From Curvibacter microcysteis (GTDB lineage: Bacteria; Pseudomonadota; Gammaproteobacteria; Burkholderiales; Burkholderiaceae_C), in NCBI RefSeq assembly GCF_028649455.1, contig NZ_JAQSIO010000001.1, positions 1,076,900-1,140,899 on the forward strand: a stretch of DNA of 64,000 bases, read 5' to 3'. The position numbers and the translations under genes were made by a program. The notes under the pieces are model-generated. The model saw only the letters and a program-made list of their open reading frames with translations, made no database searches and was not told the origin of the DNA. Shown here in pieces: positions 33,729-46,172 of this stretch (its first letter is position 1; every line of letters starts with the position of its first letter).

Positions 33729-35066
33729 TCAGCGGGCTTGCAGGCGCTCCAGCAGGCCCAGCTCGGGGTAACCGTCGGCGGGCAGGCCCAGGCTGCGCTG
33801 GTAGCGGCGGATGCCTTCGCGCGTGGCCGGGCCCATCAGGCCGTCGGGCTGGCCGCTGGCAAAACCCAGGGCGTTGAGCCGGGTCTGCAGCTCGCGCAGT
33901 TGGCTGCGCGACAAGGCCATCAGGTCGCGCGGCCAGGCCGCTTGCACGCCCGGGCCTTGGCCCAGGCGCTGGGCCAGCAGGCACACGGCGAGCGCGTAAT
34001 GGGTGGAGTTGTTGTAGCGCAGGAGGGTGCGGAAGTTGTTCCCCACCAGGAAGGCCGGGCCGCGCAGGCCGGCGGGCAGGAACAGGGCCGCGTCCTCGCC
34101 CAGGTCGGGCAGGCCCTGGCTGTCCATGCTTTGCACGCCTTCGGCCACCCATTGGGCGCTGCTTTGGCGGAACTCGGCCTCGCGCTGGCCCGGGTCGAAG
34201 CCCGGGGGCAGGCGCACTTCGGCGCCCCAGGCCTGGCCCGGCTTCCAGCCCGAGTGCGCCACAAAGTTGGCGGTCGAGGCCAGCACGTCCGGCATGCTGC
34301 CCCAGATGTCGCGGTGGCCGTCGCCATCCGCGTCCACGGCGTGGGCCAGGAAGACCGAGGGCAGGAACTGCGTTTGGCCCATGGCGCCGGCCCAGGAGCC
34401 GATCATGCGGTCGCGGGCGATGTCGCCGTTTTGCAGGATCTTCAACGCGGCGATCAACTGCTCGCGTGCCCAGGCTTCGCGCCGCCCTTCCAGGCCCAGC
34501 GTGGCCAAGGCATCGATGGTGGGCAGGTTGCCGTAGTGGCTGCCGTAGTTGCTCTCCATCCCCCAGATCGCGAACAAGGTGGTGGCGGGCACACCGTAGC
34601 GCGCTTCGGCGGCCTGGGCCTCGGCTTGCAGCTGGCGCAGTTTGGCGCGGCCTTGCTGGATGCGCAGTGGCGACACGGCGCGGTCCAGGTAGTCCCACAC
34701 CGTGCGGTTGAACTCGGGCTGCGCGCGGTCCAGTTCGACCACCTGGGGCCGGTAGCGCACGCCATCCAGGGCCGTGTGCAGCGTGGCCTCGCTGATGCCG
34801 GCAGCGCGCGCACGCGGCTTGAAGGCCTCGATCCAGCGCATCAAGGCCTGCTGCTGCATGCTCGCGGTGCTGTCGTTGGTGAGCGGTGCGTTGGGTGCTG
34901 CTTGGGGGGCGGGCGCAGTGGGGGCCACGGGGCTGGGCGTGGGGGCCAGCGGTGCCTGGGGGGCACTGCCGCAGGCGGCGAGCGTGGCGCAGAGCAGCGC
35001 GCTCCAGGCCAGGCGCCATGGCTGATGCGGCCAGGGCCGTCGAGCAATATCAGAAAAGGGGTGCAT
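33729..35066 (-). CDS. mltB: Membrane-bound lytic murein transglycosylase B family lipoprotein
   Basis: A 445-residue MltB-type enzyme that cleaves peptidoglycan glycan strands to anhydro-muropeptides. It has a lipoprotein signal (LLCATLAAC, lipidated Cys at about 32), a Pro/Ala-rich linker, the SLT_2 domain (about 75-370) with the catalytic Glu in FAIWGMESNYGSHYGN and AGAMGQTQFLPS, and a C-terminal peptidoglycan-binding domain (about 380-445, LNALGFASGQPDGLMGPATR). Start ATG at 35066. It is 102 bp upstream of tag but lies before the SOS box, so it is separate from it. Confidence 0.9.
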   Translation of the reverse strand: MHPFSDIARRPWPHQPWRLAWSALLCATLAACGSAPQAPLAPTPSPVAPTAPAPQAAPNAPLTNDSTASMQQQALMRWIEAFKPRARAAGISEATLHTALDGVRYRPQVVELDRAQPEFNRTVWDYLDRAVSPLRIQQGRAKLRQLQAEAQAAEARYGVPATTLFAIWGMESNYGSHYGNLPTIDALATLGLEGRREAWAREQLIAALKILQNGDIARDRMIGSWAGAMGQTQFLPSVFLAHAVDADGDGHRDIWGSMPDVLASTANFVAHSGWKPGQAWGAEVRLPPGFDPGQREAEFRQSSAQWVAEGVQSMDSQGLPDLGEDAALFLPAGLRGPAFLVGNNFRTLLRYNNSTHYALAVCLLAQRLGQGPGVQAAWPRDLMALSRSQLRELQTRLNALGFASGQPDGLMGPATREGIRRYQRSLGLPADGYPELGLLERLQAR

Positions 35067-35178
35067 GGCGTGATTTTCACCCCGCCGGACGGGTGAGGTG
35101 GCCGCTCCCGCATTGGCCCCTGCCAGACCCCAAGCTGGCGACAATGGAGGCCTTGCTTCCCCGATTGGCCTGCGCCCC

Positions 35179-37206
35179 ATGAATGCCTCTTTCTCCCCTG
35201 CCCTGCCCTGGTCGGCCACCTCCATCCACCCCACGGGGGAACAGTGGCAGGTGCTCAAGTCCCCGGCCCGGGCCAAGCTGGTGCAGGCCCTGGCGGGCAC
35301 GGGCAAGACCACCACGCTGTGCATGAAGGCCTGCAGCCTGCTCAAGGGCCTGGGGCCGGATGCGCGCGTGCTGATGCTGGCTTATTCGCGCGCCGGGGTG
35401 ACGGCCATCCGCGACCGCATGAGCCAGTTGCAAAGTGGCCTGTCGCCGCAGCAACTGGAGGTGCTGACGGTGGAGCAGCTCAGCGAGCAGGTGCTCAAAG
35501 ACCAGGGCGACCCGGTGCACCGCCTCAAAGACCCGCTGCGCCGGCGTTTTTTGATTTTGCAGGCGCAGCAGGCGCTGCGCCAGGAACGCCAACCCGGGGC
35601 CGATGGCCAGTTCAGCGCCTGGCTGGGCCGCGAGGTGGACATCGACGCATTCCTGGCGTTTGAAGCCCTGGCCAAGAAGCGCTTGCTGGATCAGCAGTTC
35701 GAAGACTCGGGTCTGGGCCTGGTCGGGTTTTGCGAAGACCAGGACCTCGACCCCGAGCTGTACCGCCTGTACCGCCGCTATGAGCGCATGCGCGTGGGCA
35801 TGAACCACGAGCCCCAGTTTTATGCCGATGGCGACTGCAGCTTCGAGTTGTGCCGCCAGCTCAGCCTGCTGGACTGGGACCAGCCCTTTGAGTGGCTGCA
35901 AAGCCGTTACGCCGCCGTGCTGTTTGACGAGCTGCACGACCTCGATGAAGCCGCCTTGCTGGTGCTGCGCAAATTGGTGCAAAGCGACAATGGCGTGTTT
36001 GTCGGCGCGGGCGACTTCAACCAGCACATCCATGAGGGCGCTTTCTCGGTGTTTGGCGAGTCGCTGGCGCGCATCAAGAGCTGCCTGCCCGAGGACACCG
36101 AGGTGCTGCAGATCAACACCACGCGCCGCTTTGGCGCCGAGATCTGCGCCGCGCTCAACCCCTTGTTCGGTTTGGCCTTTGGCCACACGGCCGAGCGCTC
36201 GGACGCCTTTGTGCGCCTGCACTACGACAACGACGAGCACTGCGCTCAGCAGCTGGTCGAGCTGCACCGTCAGATCGTGCAAGGCTGGCGCGACGTGCAG
36301 GGCGCCAAGGGCCAGCACAGCGCGCTCAACGTGGTGCTGCGCAACCCGCAGGACAGCATCTTGCTGGAGTGGGTGTTTGGCCATGAAGGCGTGCACTACA
36401 GCTGCCAGGACCTGAGCCCGTTTTACCTGCGCAAAGAGCTGGCGCTGGCCCTGGTCTGGATGTGGGTGCTGCTGGGCCCCGAGGCCCAGTCCACGCCGCT
36501 GCTGACCCCCGGCATGGTGGCGGCGGCGGTCGAGGGCCGATTGCACCTGGGCCGCAGCAGCGCCCGCGCCGACGCGGCCGACCCCGATGTGCTGGCCCAG
36601 GGCCAGTTCGATGAAGCCGGCTGGACCGACCTGCCCGGCGCGCGTGAAAGCCAGTCCCTGGCCCTCAGCCTGCATGGTGACCCGGCCCGCCTGCGCCGCT
36701 ACCTGGAGCTGGGCAGCCTGGACCCCAACGCTGCCCACCCCAGCGCGCTGTGGACTGACTTGCTGGCACTGCCGCCGCAGGTGCTGGACGATGCCGGTGC
36801 CCTGTGCCGCCACCCTTTGCTGCGCCGCCTGGTGGACGAGGCCCCCATCACCGCCCAGGAGCGCCGGGCCTGCCAGGACAGCCTGGACAGCCTGGCCCGG
36901 CTGGCACGCCACATCCCGGTCGCCGAATTCTTGGGCCGATTGACCCTGATCGCCACGCAAAGCATTGCCCTGCACCAGGCGCGTGAGCTGGTCAGCCTGC
37001 GGCTGTTGAGCATCAATGCCTGCAAGGGGCGCGAGTTCACTTTTGTGGCGGTGCCTTTTGTGGAGCGCGGGCGTTTTCCGGGCCCCTCCTCGCACCAGGA
37101 GGCCTACCTGGAGCGCAATCGGCTCTACGTGGCCATGACGCGCGCGCGCGCCGCGCTCTGGGTGCTTGAGAGCGCCGCGCGGCCCGTCAGCCCGGGGCCG
37201 GTTTGA
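35179..37206 (+). CDS. SF1 (UvrD-like) DNA helicase, stand-alone
   Basis: A 675-residue protein with superfamily 1 motifs: Q-motif region TGEQWQVL, Walker A GTGKT (40-44), motif Ia MLAYSRAGVTAIRDRM, Walker B VLFDELHDLDEA, motif III GAGDFNQHIHEG, motif IV INTTRRFGAEI, motif V ACKGREFTFVAVP and motif VI LYVAMTRARAALWVL. It is shorter than UvrD/Rep and its 2A/2B inserts seem reduced. The ATG at 35179 is preferred to an in-frame start at 35098. It is divergent from mltB with about 110 bp between. Substrate and partners are unknown. Confidence 0.85.
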   Translation: MNASFSPALPWSATSIHPTGEQWQVLKSPARAKLVQALAGTGKTTTLCMKACSLLKGLGPDARVLMLAYSRAGVTAIRDRMSQLQSGLSPQQLEVLTVEQLSEQVLKDQGDPVHRLKDPLRRRFLILQAQQALRQERQPGADGQFSAWLGREVDIDAFLAFEALAKKRLLDQQFEDSGLGLVGFCEDQDLDPELYRLYRRYERMRVGMNHEPQFYADGDCSFELCRQLSLLDWDQPFEWLQSRYAAVLFDELHDLDEAALLVLRKLVQSDNGVFVGAGDFNQHIHEGAFSVFGESLARIKSCLPEDTEVLQINTTRRFGAEICAALNPLFGLAFGHTAERSDAFVRLHYDNDEHCAQQLVELHRQIVQGWRDVQGAKGQHSALNVVLRNPQDSILLEWVFGHEGVHYSCQDLSPFYLRKELALALVWMWVLLGPEAQSTPLLTPGMVAAAVEGRLHLGRSSARADAADPDVLAQGQFDEAGWTDLPGARESQSLALSLHGDPARLRRYLELGSLDPNAAHPSALWTDLLALPPQVLDDAGALCRHPLLRRLVDEAPITAQERRACQDSLDSLARLARHIPVAEFLGRLTLIATQSIALHQARELVSLRLLSINACKGREFTFVAVPFVERGRFPGPSSHQEAYLERNRLYVAMTRARAALWVLESAARPVSPGPV

Positions 37207-37282
37207 CGGCCCCGCACGCTGGGGCCGCGCGAGCTTGAGGCGCAGGCCTGGCAGGCCGTGAGGCCGGTGCCAGGCCCACCGA

Positions 37283-38584
37283 TCACACCTGGTCCAGCGC
37301 CTGGGCCAGGTCGGCCAGCAGGTCGTCGGCGTGCTCGATGCCCACGCACAGGCGCACCGTGTCTTCGCCCACGCCAGACTTCTTCAGCTCTTCGGGCGAC
37401 AGCTGGCGGTGGGTGGTCGAGGCCGGGTGCGTGGCCAGCGACTTGGCGTCGCCAATGTTGACCAGGCGCGTGAACAGCTGCAGCGCATCCAGGAAGCGCG
37501 CCCCGGCTTCGCGGCCCCCGCCGCTGCTGGCCTTGACGCCAAAGGTCAGCAGACCCGAGGCCTTGCCGCCCAGGTACTTCTGCGCCAGCGCGTGGTCGGC
37601 GTTGCCGGGCAGGCCGGCGTAGTTGACCCAGCCCACCTTGGGGTGCTTCTCGAGGAACTGCGCCACCTTCAGCGTGTTGTCGTTGATGCGGTCCATGCGC
37701 AGGGCCAGGGTCTCGATGCCTTGCAGGATCAGGAAGGCATTGAATGGCGACAGCGCCGCGCCCATGTTGCGCAGCGGCACCACGCGGGCGCGGCCAATGT
37801 AGGCCGCGGCGCCCAGGGCCTCGGTGTAGACCACGCCGTGGTAGCTGACATCGGGCTCGTTGAGGCGCTTGAAGCGCTCCTTGTGTTGGGCCCAGGGGAA
37901 CTTGCCCGAGTCGACGATGGCGCCGCCAATGCTGGTGCCGTGGCCACCCAGGTACTTGGTCAGCGAGTGCACCACGATGTCGGCGCCATGCTCAAACGGG
38001 CGCAGCAGGTAGGGCGTGGCGACGGTGTTGTCCACGATCAGCGGCACACCATGGCGGTGGGCGATTTCGGCGATGCGCGCGATGTCGGTCACATTGCCTT
38101 GCGGGTTGCCCAGCGACTCCACAAACACCGCCTTGGTCTTGGCGTCGATCAGCGCGTCAAAGCTGCTCGGGTCGCGGTGGTCGGCAAAGCGCGTGGTGAT
38201 GCCGTACTGCGGCAGTGTGTGGGCAAACAGGTTGTAGGTGCCGCCATACAGCGCGGTTGAGGCCACGATGTTGTCGCCCGCTTCGGCAATGGTCTGGATC
38301 GCGTAGGTCACCGCCGCCTGGCCCGAGGCCACGGCCAGCGCGCCAATGCCGCCCTCCAGGGCCGCGACGCGCTTTTCCAGCACGTCGGTGGTCGGGTTCA
38401 TGATGCGGGTGTAGATGTTGCCTGCCACCTTCAGGTCAAACAGGTCAGCGCCGTGCTGGGCGCTGTCAAAAGCGTAGGCCGCCGTCTGGTAGATGGGCAC
38501 CGCCACCGCCTTGGTGGTCGGGTCGGGCGAGTAGCCCGCATGGACGGACAGGGTTTCGAACTTCCAGTTGTCTGCTGCGGACAT
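37283..38584 (-). CDS. metY: O-acetylhomoserine aminocarboxypropyltransferase (sulfhydrylase)
   Basis: A 433-residue PLP enzyme of the Cys/Met metabolism family: O-acetylhomoserine plus sulfide gives homocysteine. Opening [22 protein letters not shown] and [11 protein letters not shown] are typical of MetY. PLP features: [22 protein letters not shown]-type [10 protein letters not shown], and the lysine in [12 protein letters not shown]-terminal [18 protein letters not shown]. Good ribosome site AAGGAG. Convergent with the SF1 helicase. MetZ is the other possibility, but the length (430 rather than about 390) favours MetY. Confidence 0.9.
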   Translation of the reverse strand: MSAADNWKFETLSVHAGYSPDPTTKAVAVPIYQTAAYAFDSAQHGADLFDLKVAGNIYTRIMNPTTDVLEKRVAALEGGIGALAVASGQAAVTYAIQTIAEAGDNIVASTALYGGTYNLFAHTLPQYGITTRFADHRDPSSFDALIDAKTKAVFVESLGNPQGNVTDIARIAEIAHRHGVPLIVDNTVATPYLLRPFEHGADIVVHSLTKYLGGHGTSIGGAIVDSGKFPWAQHKERFKRLNEPDVSYHGVVYTEALGAAAYIGRARVVPLRNMGAALSPFNAFLILQGIETLALRMDRINDNTLKVAQFLEKHPKVGWVNYAGLPGNADHALAQKYLGGKASGLLTFGVKASSGGGREAGARFLDALQLFTRLVNIGDAKSLATHPASTTHRQLSPEELKKSGVGEDTVRLCVGIEHADDLLADLAQALDQV

Positions 38585-38909
38585 GTGACAAGGCTCCTTT
38601 GGTTTTGAATCGATTTATGGTTGGTTTGAAGAGGTGATGATGCCAGCCCGCCAGCGGACCTTGGGTTGCATCAGGGACAAGCGACCCCGTGCAAATTGAA
38701 CCACTGATCCATGGCACGGCCTATGCGCAAACGCAACTTGCTTATGCATGGCCCGCAGGCCGTTGGGTGCTAGGCTTGGGGTGCTGAGCAGTCTGCGACC
38801 GAGGCGCTTGTTGGGCCGGTTTGGACTGCCGATGTCTTGCGGCTTGGCTGATTTGCTTGCTCGTTCGCTTGCTTGTTTGTTTGCCCTGCTGCGCTCCACC
38901 AGGCCCGCC
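38585..38909. other. Intergenic region between metY and SRPBCC-like gene
   Basis: 325 bp holding the divergent promoters. I looked for SAM, SAH and T-box elements on the metY strand and saw none. Before the plus-strand gene there is a repeated TTGC-type stretch (TTGCTTGTTTGTTTGC near 38870). No small gene is convincing. Confidence 0.4.
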
Positions 38910-39461
38910 ATGAACTTGATGAACCGTTACCTGCCCCGCTACCAGTTTGGTGAGGAACACAGCCTCTACATCCCTGCCCCACCGGCGCGGGTGTTGGACG
39001 CGGTGAACCGCCCCGAGGTGGTGGACGACCCGGTGGCGCGCGGCCTGATCGCGCTGCGCGAGTGGCCCAACCGGCTGGCTGGGCGTTTGGGTCTGCCTTC
39101 GACCCTGCAACACCGCCCGGCCTTTGGTTTGGCCAATTTCACGCCCCTGGGCCGCGACGGCGACCGCGAGATTGCGTTTGGTCTGGCGGGGCGCTTCTGG
39201 CAGTCGGACTTTGGTCTGGTCGAGTTGGCCGACGCCGAGGCCTTTGCCGCCTTGGATGTGCAGGGCCTGGCCAAGCTGGTGATGAACTTCAGCACCGAGC
39301 CCGAAGGCCCCGGCACCCGCCTGACCACCCGCACCCGCGTCTGCTGTGGCGACGCCGCGAGTCAGCGCCGGTTTCAGCTGTATTGGTGGCTGATCCGGCC
39401 AGCGAGTGGGCTGATCCGCCGGCGTTTGTTGGGGCGGGTGAAGGGGGCGGTGGGGGGCTGA
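38910..39461 (+). CDS. SRPBCC-like conserved protein
   Basis: A 183-residue protein. The body resembles a START/SRPBCC-type fold: YIPAPPARVLDAV, GREIAFGLAGRFWQSDFG region, MNFSTEPEGPGTRLTTRTRVCC and a final hydrophobic helix FQLYWWLIRPASGLIRRRLL. This pattern is frequent in uncharacterised proteins annotated DUF2867-like or SRPBCC. Start could be 38910 or 38919. Function unknown. Confidence 0.6.
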   Translation: MNLMNRYLPRYQFGEEHSLYIPAPPARVLDAVNRPEVVDDPVARGLIALREWPNRLAGRLGLPSTLQHRPAFGLANFTPLGRDGDREIAFGLAGRFWQSDFGLVELADAEAFAALDVQGLAKLVMNFSTEPEGPGTRLTTRTRVCCGDAASQRRFQLYWWLIRPASGLIRRRLLGRVKGAVGG

Positions 39462-39487
39462 GTGGGTGTGCACAAGCCGCAGGCGCC

Positions 39488-39967
39488 TCAAGCGTCAGCG
39501 TCAGACCTGAGCTTTTTGCGCATCAGGGTGTTTTCCAGCACCACCCCACGACGTTCTGGAAAGCGGCGTTCGACACATTCAAAGCCATGGCGCACAAAAA
39601 AGGGTTCCGCTGTTTTGCTGACGCAGGATCTCAGCTCGGGCAGTCCTGCAAACCCTGCTTGTTTGTGCAGATGTGCCATCAGTTGCGCGCCAATGCCTTG
39701 TCGTGGGTGAGTGCCTGAAACGTAGAAATGGTCGATCTCACCGTCTGCTTGAAGATCGGCATAGCCTACGATTTGGCCGTCCAGAACCGCGACGAAGGGC
39801 TGGGTCCTCCGCAGGTGAAGGGCCCAGCTCGACAGGTCAAAATCGGCAGGCGCCCAGGCCGCTACCTGCTCTGCTGAGTAGTCACGCGACGCGACTTGGT
39901 GGACAGCGGTGAAGAACACCCGGAACAGCGCAGCTTCGTCGCCCAGCTTGAATTTGCGAATGGCCAT
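39488..39967 (-). CDS. GNAT family N-acetyltransferase
   Basis: A 159-residue acetyltransferase of the YafP/ElaA-like type. Visible motifs: MAIRKFKLGDEAALFRVFF at the start, VASRDYSAEQVAAWAP, VGYADLQADGEIDHFYVSGTHPRQGIGAQLMAHL (acetyl-CoA binding loop RQGIGA) and FFVRHGFE near the end. Start ATG at 39967; a 37-residue extension upstream has no family likeness. Substrate unknown. Confidence 0.85.
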   Translation of the reverse strand: MAIRKFKLGDEAALFRVFFTAVHQVASRDYSAEQVAAWAPADFDLSSWALHLRRTQPFVAVLDGQIVGYADLQADGEIDHFYVSGTHPRQGIGAQLMAHLHKQAGFAGLPELRSCVSKTAEPFFVRHGFECVERRFPERRGVVLENTLMRKKLRSDADA

Positions 39968-40082
39968 GATGTTTCTCGTTTTGGCCGGCATTCTGCGCGG
40001 ACCCCCTTGACCGACCGGAGCACGCGATGTGCCAAGTGAATGTCTGGAGGGTTCGCTTGACGGGATGCCGCCCTTCAAAACA

Positions 40083-40109
40083 AAACCGCCCGGTTCAACC
40101 GGGAGGTTT
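40083..40109 (-). terminator. Terminator downstream of gyrB
   Basis: Stem AAACC-x-CCCGGTT / AACCGGG-x-GGTTT with a two-base loop, about 125 bp after gyrB. On the minus strand a T-rich tail (GGTTTTGTTTTG) follows, so it should end the dnaA-dnaN-gyrB transcript. Confidence 0.7.
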
Positions 40110-40233
40110 GATCACTGGACGAGCACGGAGGCGGCTGATTGCAAGCCTGTCGCGCTTCAGACCTTCAGTTCGCACCGGGGAGTGACCCTGGTCCAATGCC
40201 CAGAGAGCGTGGACTCAGGCTCAAGTCACCCCA

Positions 40234-42864
<2,631 letters not shown>

Positions 42865-42884
42865 TCAATCTCTTGATGAACCAA

Positions 42885-42916
42885 ACCCGCGGTGAACAAC
42901 GGGGTTCAACGCGGGT
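42885..42916 (-). terminator. Hairpin between dnaN and gyrB
   Basis: ACCCGCG/CGCGGGT plus TGAAC/GTTCA stem with one mismatch. Only a short T-run follows on the minus strand, so it may be a partial terminator or processing site that lowers gyrB read-through. Confidence 0.4.
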
Positions 42917-42964
42917 CGGGTTCAAGGGTGTGGCGTGGTGCGCAAGGCCTGGGGCTCCGAAGGC

Positions 42965-44071
42965 TCAGATGCGCATGGGCATGACCACGTACTTGAAGCT
43001 CTCGTTGTCGGGGATGGTCATCAAGGCCGAGCTGTTGGAGTCCGACAGCTCCACCTTCACCATGTCCTGGTCCATGTTGCCCAGGGCGTCGATCAGGTAG
43101 GTGACGTTGAAGCCGATCTCGATGGTGTCGCCACCGTAGTCGATGTCGAGTTCGTCCACGGCTTCTTCTTGTTCGGCATTGCTCGAGGCGATGCGCAGCG
43201 TGCCGGGCTCGAGGTTCAGGCGCACGCCCTTGAACTTGTCGCTGGTCAGGATGGCGGTGCGCTGCAGGCTGGCCAGCAAGGTGGTGCGGCCCAGCGTCAG
43301 GCTGTTGCGGTGGCCTTTGGGGATCACGCGGTTGTAGTCGGGGAACTTGCCCTCGACCAGCTTGGTGACGAACTCCATGCCATCAAAGCTGAACTTGGCC
43401 TGGTTGTTGGCAAACTGCATGTCGATGCCGCCTTCGGCGTCGGACAGCAGGCGCTGCAGTTCCAGCACGGTCTTGCGCGGCAAGATCACTTCTTGCTTGG
43501 GCACCTCGACGTCCAGCGTGGCCGAGGCAAAGGCCAGGCGGTGGCCGTCGGTGGCGACCAGGCTCAGGGTCTTGCCTTCGGCGACGAACAAAATGCCGTT
43601 CAGGTAGTAGCGGATGTCGTGCACGGCCATGGCAAACGACACCTGGCCCAGCAGGCTCTTCAGGGTCTTTTGCGGCACGCTGAACACCGGGCCAAAGTTG
43701 GCGGCCTCTTGCACCAGCGGAAAGTCTTCGGCCGGCAGGGTTTGCAGCGTGAAGCGGCTCTTGCCGCCCTTCAGGATCAGCTTGTTTTGGCTGGACTCCA
43801 GGCTCACGGTCTGGTCGCCGGGCATGGTGCGCAGGATGTCGATCAGCTTGCGCGCGCCCACTGTGGTGGTGAAGTTGCCAGCGTCGCCGTCCAGCTCGGC
43901 GGTGGTGCGGATCTGGATTTCCAGGTCGCTGGTGGTCAGTTGCAAGGACCCACCCGTCTTGCGGATCAGCACATTGGCCAGGATCGGCAAGGTGTGGCGC
44001 CGTTCCACGATGCCGGCCACCGATTGCAGAACCGACAGGACTTTGTCTTGTGTTGCCTTCAGGACGATCAT
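42965..44071 (-). CDS. dnaN: DNA polymerase III sliding clamp (beta)
   Basis: A 368-residue clamp with three DnaN domains. Start [18 protein letters not shown], internal [35 protein letters not shown] and the ending [12 protein letters not shown], all typical. It encircles DNA and tethers the polymerase. Second gene after dnaA, 178 bp downstream of it. Confidence 0.96.
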   Translation of the reverse strand: MIVLKATQDKVLSVLQSVAGIVERRHTLPILANVLIRKTGGSLQLTTSDLEIQIRTTAELDGDAGNFTTTVGARKLIDILRTMPGDQTVSLESSQNKLILKGGKSRFTLQTLPAEDFPLVQEAANFGPVFSVPQKTLKSLLGQVSFAMAVHDIRYYLNGILFVAEGKTLSLVATDGHRLAFASATLDVEVPKQEVILPRKTVLELQRLLSDAEGGIDMQFANNQAKFSFDGMEFVTKLVEGKFPDYNRVIPKGHRNSLTLGRTTLLASLQRTAILTSDKFKGVRLNLEPGTLRIASSNAEQEEAVDELDIDYGGDTIEIGFNVTYLIDALGNMDQDMVKVELSDSNSSALMTIPDNESFKYVVMPMRI

Positions 44072-44249
44072 GTCAACCTCTTGTTCAAGTTCTTTGCTGT
44101 GTCATCAGACGACGTTGCGGTGCTGGGTGGGTTCGGTGGTACCGACCTGCAGCCTCCCTGCGAACACGCCATTTTCTCTGTTTTTCAAGGCCTTTTGATG
44201 CAGACGCCGCACTTGTATGCCTGGCGTCACACCCCTGGTCTGGGGCGCT

Positions 44250-45662
44250 TCAGCCTTTGAGGGTTTGCTCCAGCACGTGCAGCTGCTGGTTCAGCTCGGT
44301 CAGTTGCTGGCGCTCGCCTGAAATTTTGCGCACTGCGTGCAGCACGGTGGTGTGGTCGCGGCCGCCAAACAACTCGCCGATTTCCGGCAGGCTTTTTTGC
44401 GTCAGCTCCTTGGCCAGGTACATGGCAATCTGGCGCGGCCGCGCAATGCTGGCCGGGCGCTTCTTGCTGTACATGTCGGCGACCTTGATCTTGTAGTAGT
44501 CGGCCACGGTCTTCTGGATGTTTTCGACGCTGATCTGGCGGTTCTGGATGGACAGCAAGTCGCGCAGGGCTTCGCGGGCCAGCTGGATGGAGATTTCCTT
44601 CTGGTTGAAGCGCGAATAGGCCAGGATCTTGCGCAGCGCGCCTTCGAGTTCGCGCACGTTCGAGCGCACGTTCTTGGCCACGAAAAACGCCACTTCTTCG
44701 GGCATCTCAGTGGCTTCAGCGCGCGCTTTGTTGATCAGAATCGCGACCCGCATTTCCAGCTCAGGCGGCTCGATGGCCACGGTCAGACCGGAGTCAAAAC
44801 GCGACACCAAGCGCTCATGGATGTCGGCCAGGCCCTTGGGGTAAGTGTCGCTGGTCATCACGATGTGCGACTTTTTGGCCAGTAGCGCTTCAAAGGCGTT
44901 GAAGAATTCTTCTTGTGTGCGGTCCTTGTTCGCAAAGAACTGCACGTCATCGATGAGCAGCAGGTCCAGCGAGTGGTAGCGCTCCTTGAACTCGTCAAAA
45001 GCCTTGCGTTGGTAGGCTTTAACCACATCCGACACGAATTGCTCGGCGTGGATGTAGAGAACTTTCGAATCCGGCTTGTCAGCCAGCAGGCGGTTGCCCA
45101 CAGCGTGCATCAAATGGGTCTTGCCCAGGCCCACGCCACCATAGATGAACAGGGGGTTGTACAGGTGGCCCGGCATGCCCGCCACGTGCATGGCGGCAGC
45201 GCGCGCCATGCGGTTGGCCGTGCCCTCCACCAGGGTGTCAAAAGTGAGACCTGCATTGAGGCGGTTCTTGAAGCCGCCGGCGGCGGCATCTTCGGCCGCC
45301 GCTGCCGGTTCAGGGGCCTGGCCAGCCTCGGGTGCGCTGGGTGCAACAAAAGCCCTGGCGGGCTGTTCCCGCTGAGTGAGCGCTAACTCGAGTGGCACGG
45401 CTTGGCCATACAAACGCTCCAGCATTTGGCTGATGCGGCTGGCGTATTGCGCACGGATCCAGTCGAGCTTGAAGCGGTTGGCGACGAAGATGATAATCTT
45501 GGACAGGTCGTCCGGGGCCTGGGCCACCAGGGGCTTGATCCAGGTGTTGAATTGTTGCTCTGGCAGCTCTTGGGCCAGTTGTTCTACGCATGCCTGCCAG
45601 AGGCTGTGTCCTGCGTTGGGGAGGTCGCTCTCAGTGGCGCCGTTCAGGTTTCCCTCGGTCAT
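44250..45662 (-). CDS. dnaA: Chromosomal replication initiator DnaA
   Basis: A 470-residue initiator. Domain I at the start ([24 protein letters not shown]), variable linker (about 95-130, Ala/Glu/Pro rich), AAA+ domain with Walker [20 protein letters not shown] and Walker [21 protein letters not shown], and the C-terminal DNA-binding domain with [16 protein letters not shown]. Start at 45662. The promoter is bound by DnaA boxes (45679-45738). Lies at the left side of the divergent dnaA / rpmH gap. Confidence 0.97.
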   Translation of the reverse strand: MTEGNLNGATESDLPNAGHSLWQACVEQLAQELPEQQFNTWIKPLVAQAPDDLSKIIIFVANRFKLDWIRAQYASRISQMLERLYGQAVPLELALTQREQPARAFVAPSAPEAGQAPEPAAAAEDAAAGGFKNRLNAGLTFDTLVEGTANRMARAAAMHVAGMPGHLYNPLFIYGGVGLGKTHLMHAVGNRLLADKPDSKVLYIHAEQFVSDVVKAYQRKAFDEFKERYHSLDLLLIDDVQFFANKDRTQEEFFNAFEALLAKKSHIVMTSDTYPKGLADIHERLVSRFDSGLTVAIEPPELEMRVAILINKARAEATEMPEEVAFFVAKNVRSNVRELEGALRKILAYSRFNQKEISIQLAREALRDLLSIQNRQISVENIQKTVADYYKIKVADMYSKKRPASIARPRQIAMYLAKELTQKSLPEIGELFGGRDHTTVLHAVRKISGERQQLTELNQQLHVLEQTLKG

Positions 45663-45678
45663 TCTTGGTCTGTATTTC

Positions 45679-45738
45679 TGTGGATAGTCAATTGCGGACA
45701 GCGGCCGTGATTCTAGTTTGTCAAAGAGTTATCCACAA
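45679..45738 (-). promoter_or_regulatory. dnaA promoter with overlapping DnaA boxes
   Basis: Minus strand: TTGTGG (45738-45733), 17 bp, TAGAAT (45715-45710). The -35 overlaps a consensus DnaA box TTATCCACA (45729-45737, plus strand); a near-consensus TGTGGATAG (45679-45687) lies downstream in the leader. This is the layout of DnaA autoregulation. Confidence 0.7.
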
Positions 45739-45814
45739 TCTGATCGGGCGATGACCCCGCGCGCCGGGGGCTGCCGGGCCGGGGCTGGTCAAAAGCCTTG
45801 GTTTGTGATTGGGC

Positions 45815-45843
45815 TTGTGGATTACATCAAATGTTGCGATAAT
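45815..45843 (+). promoter_or_regulatory. rpmH-rnpA promoter
   Basis: TTGTGG (45815-45820), 17-bp spacer, GATAAT (45838-45843). The -35 region overlaps a one-mismatch DnaA box TGTGGATTA (45816-45824), hinting at DnaA influence on rpmH too. The rest of the 340-bp gap shows no AT-rich unwinding tract or trio run. Confidence 0.7.
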
Positions 45844-46002
45844 CATCGGTTTCCCTGAAAGCGTTCAGGGCGATTTGATCAAGGCCCCGGGTTTGGGCGC
45901 CGTTGGTGAGGGGGTTTTGCGGGGGCTGAAAAGCCTTGGCAACCCGACCGAACCGGCTGTGCAGGAACGAATGGCCAGAACTGAACACTCAAGGAATTCA
46001 TC

Positions 46003-46137
46003 ATGAAACGCACTTACCAACCTTCCAAAATCCGCCGCGCCCGTACCCACGGTTTCCTGGTCCGCATGAAGACCCGTGGTGGCCGTGCTGTGATCAACGC
46101 ACGCCGCGCCAAGGGCCGCAAGCGTCTGGCTGTCTAA
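46003..46137 (+). CDS. rpmH: Ribosomal protein bL34
   Basis: A 44-residue protein, [18 protein letters not shown]...[11 protein letters not shown], all of it family-typical and very basic. A component of the 50S subunit. AAGGAA lies upstream of the ATG. Too short to appear in many gene lists; it opens the rpmH-rnpA-yidD-yidC operon. Confidence 0.98.
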   Translation: MKRTYQPSKIRRARTHGFLVRMKTRGGRAVINARRAKGRKRLAV

Positions 46138-46172
46138 GTTCAGCCTGGCCTGGTGAATTCCGGGCTGCTCGC

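Noticed and set aside
38585..38909. Possible SAM or SAH riboswitch before metY
   Set aside because: No conserved core sequence or pseudoknot pattern of either class was seen on the metY strand.
45663..46002. dnaA-rpmH gap as the sole chromosomal origin
   Set aside because: It holds DnaA boxes but no trio run or AT-rich unwinding tract; the boxes fit promoter regulation. Not excluded without replication data.
45936..46172. N-terminal extension of rnpA back to 45936
   Set aside because: It overlaps rpmH in another frame; the RnpA family starts at the GTG at 46173.
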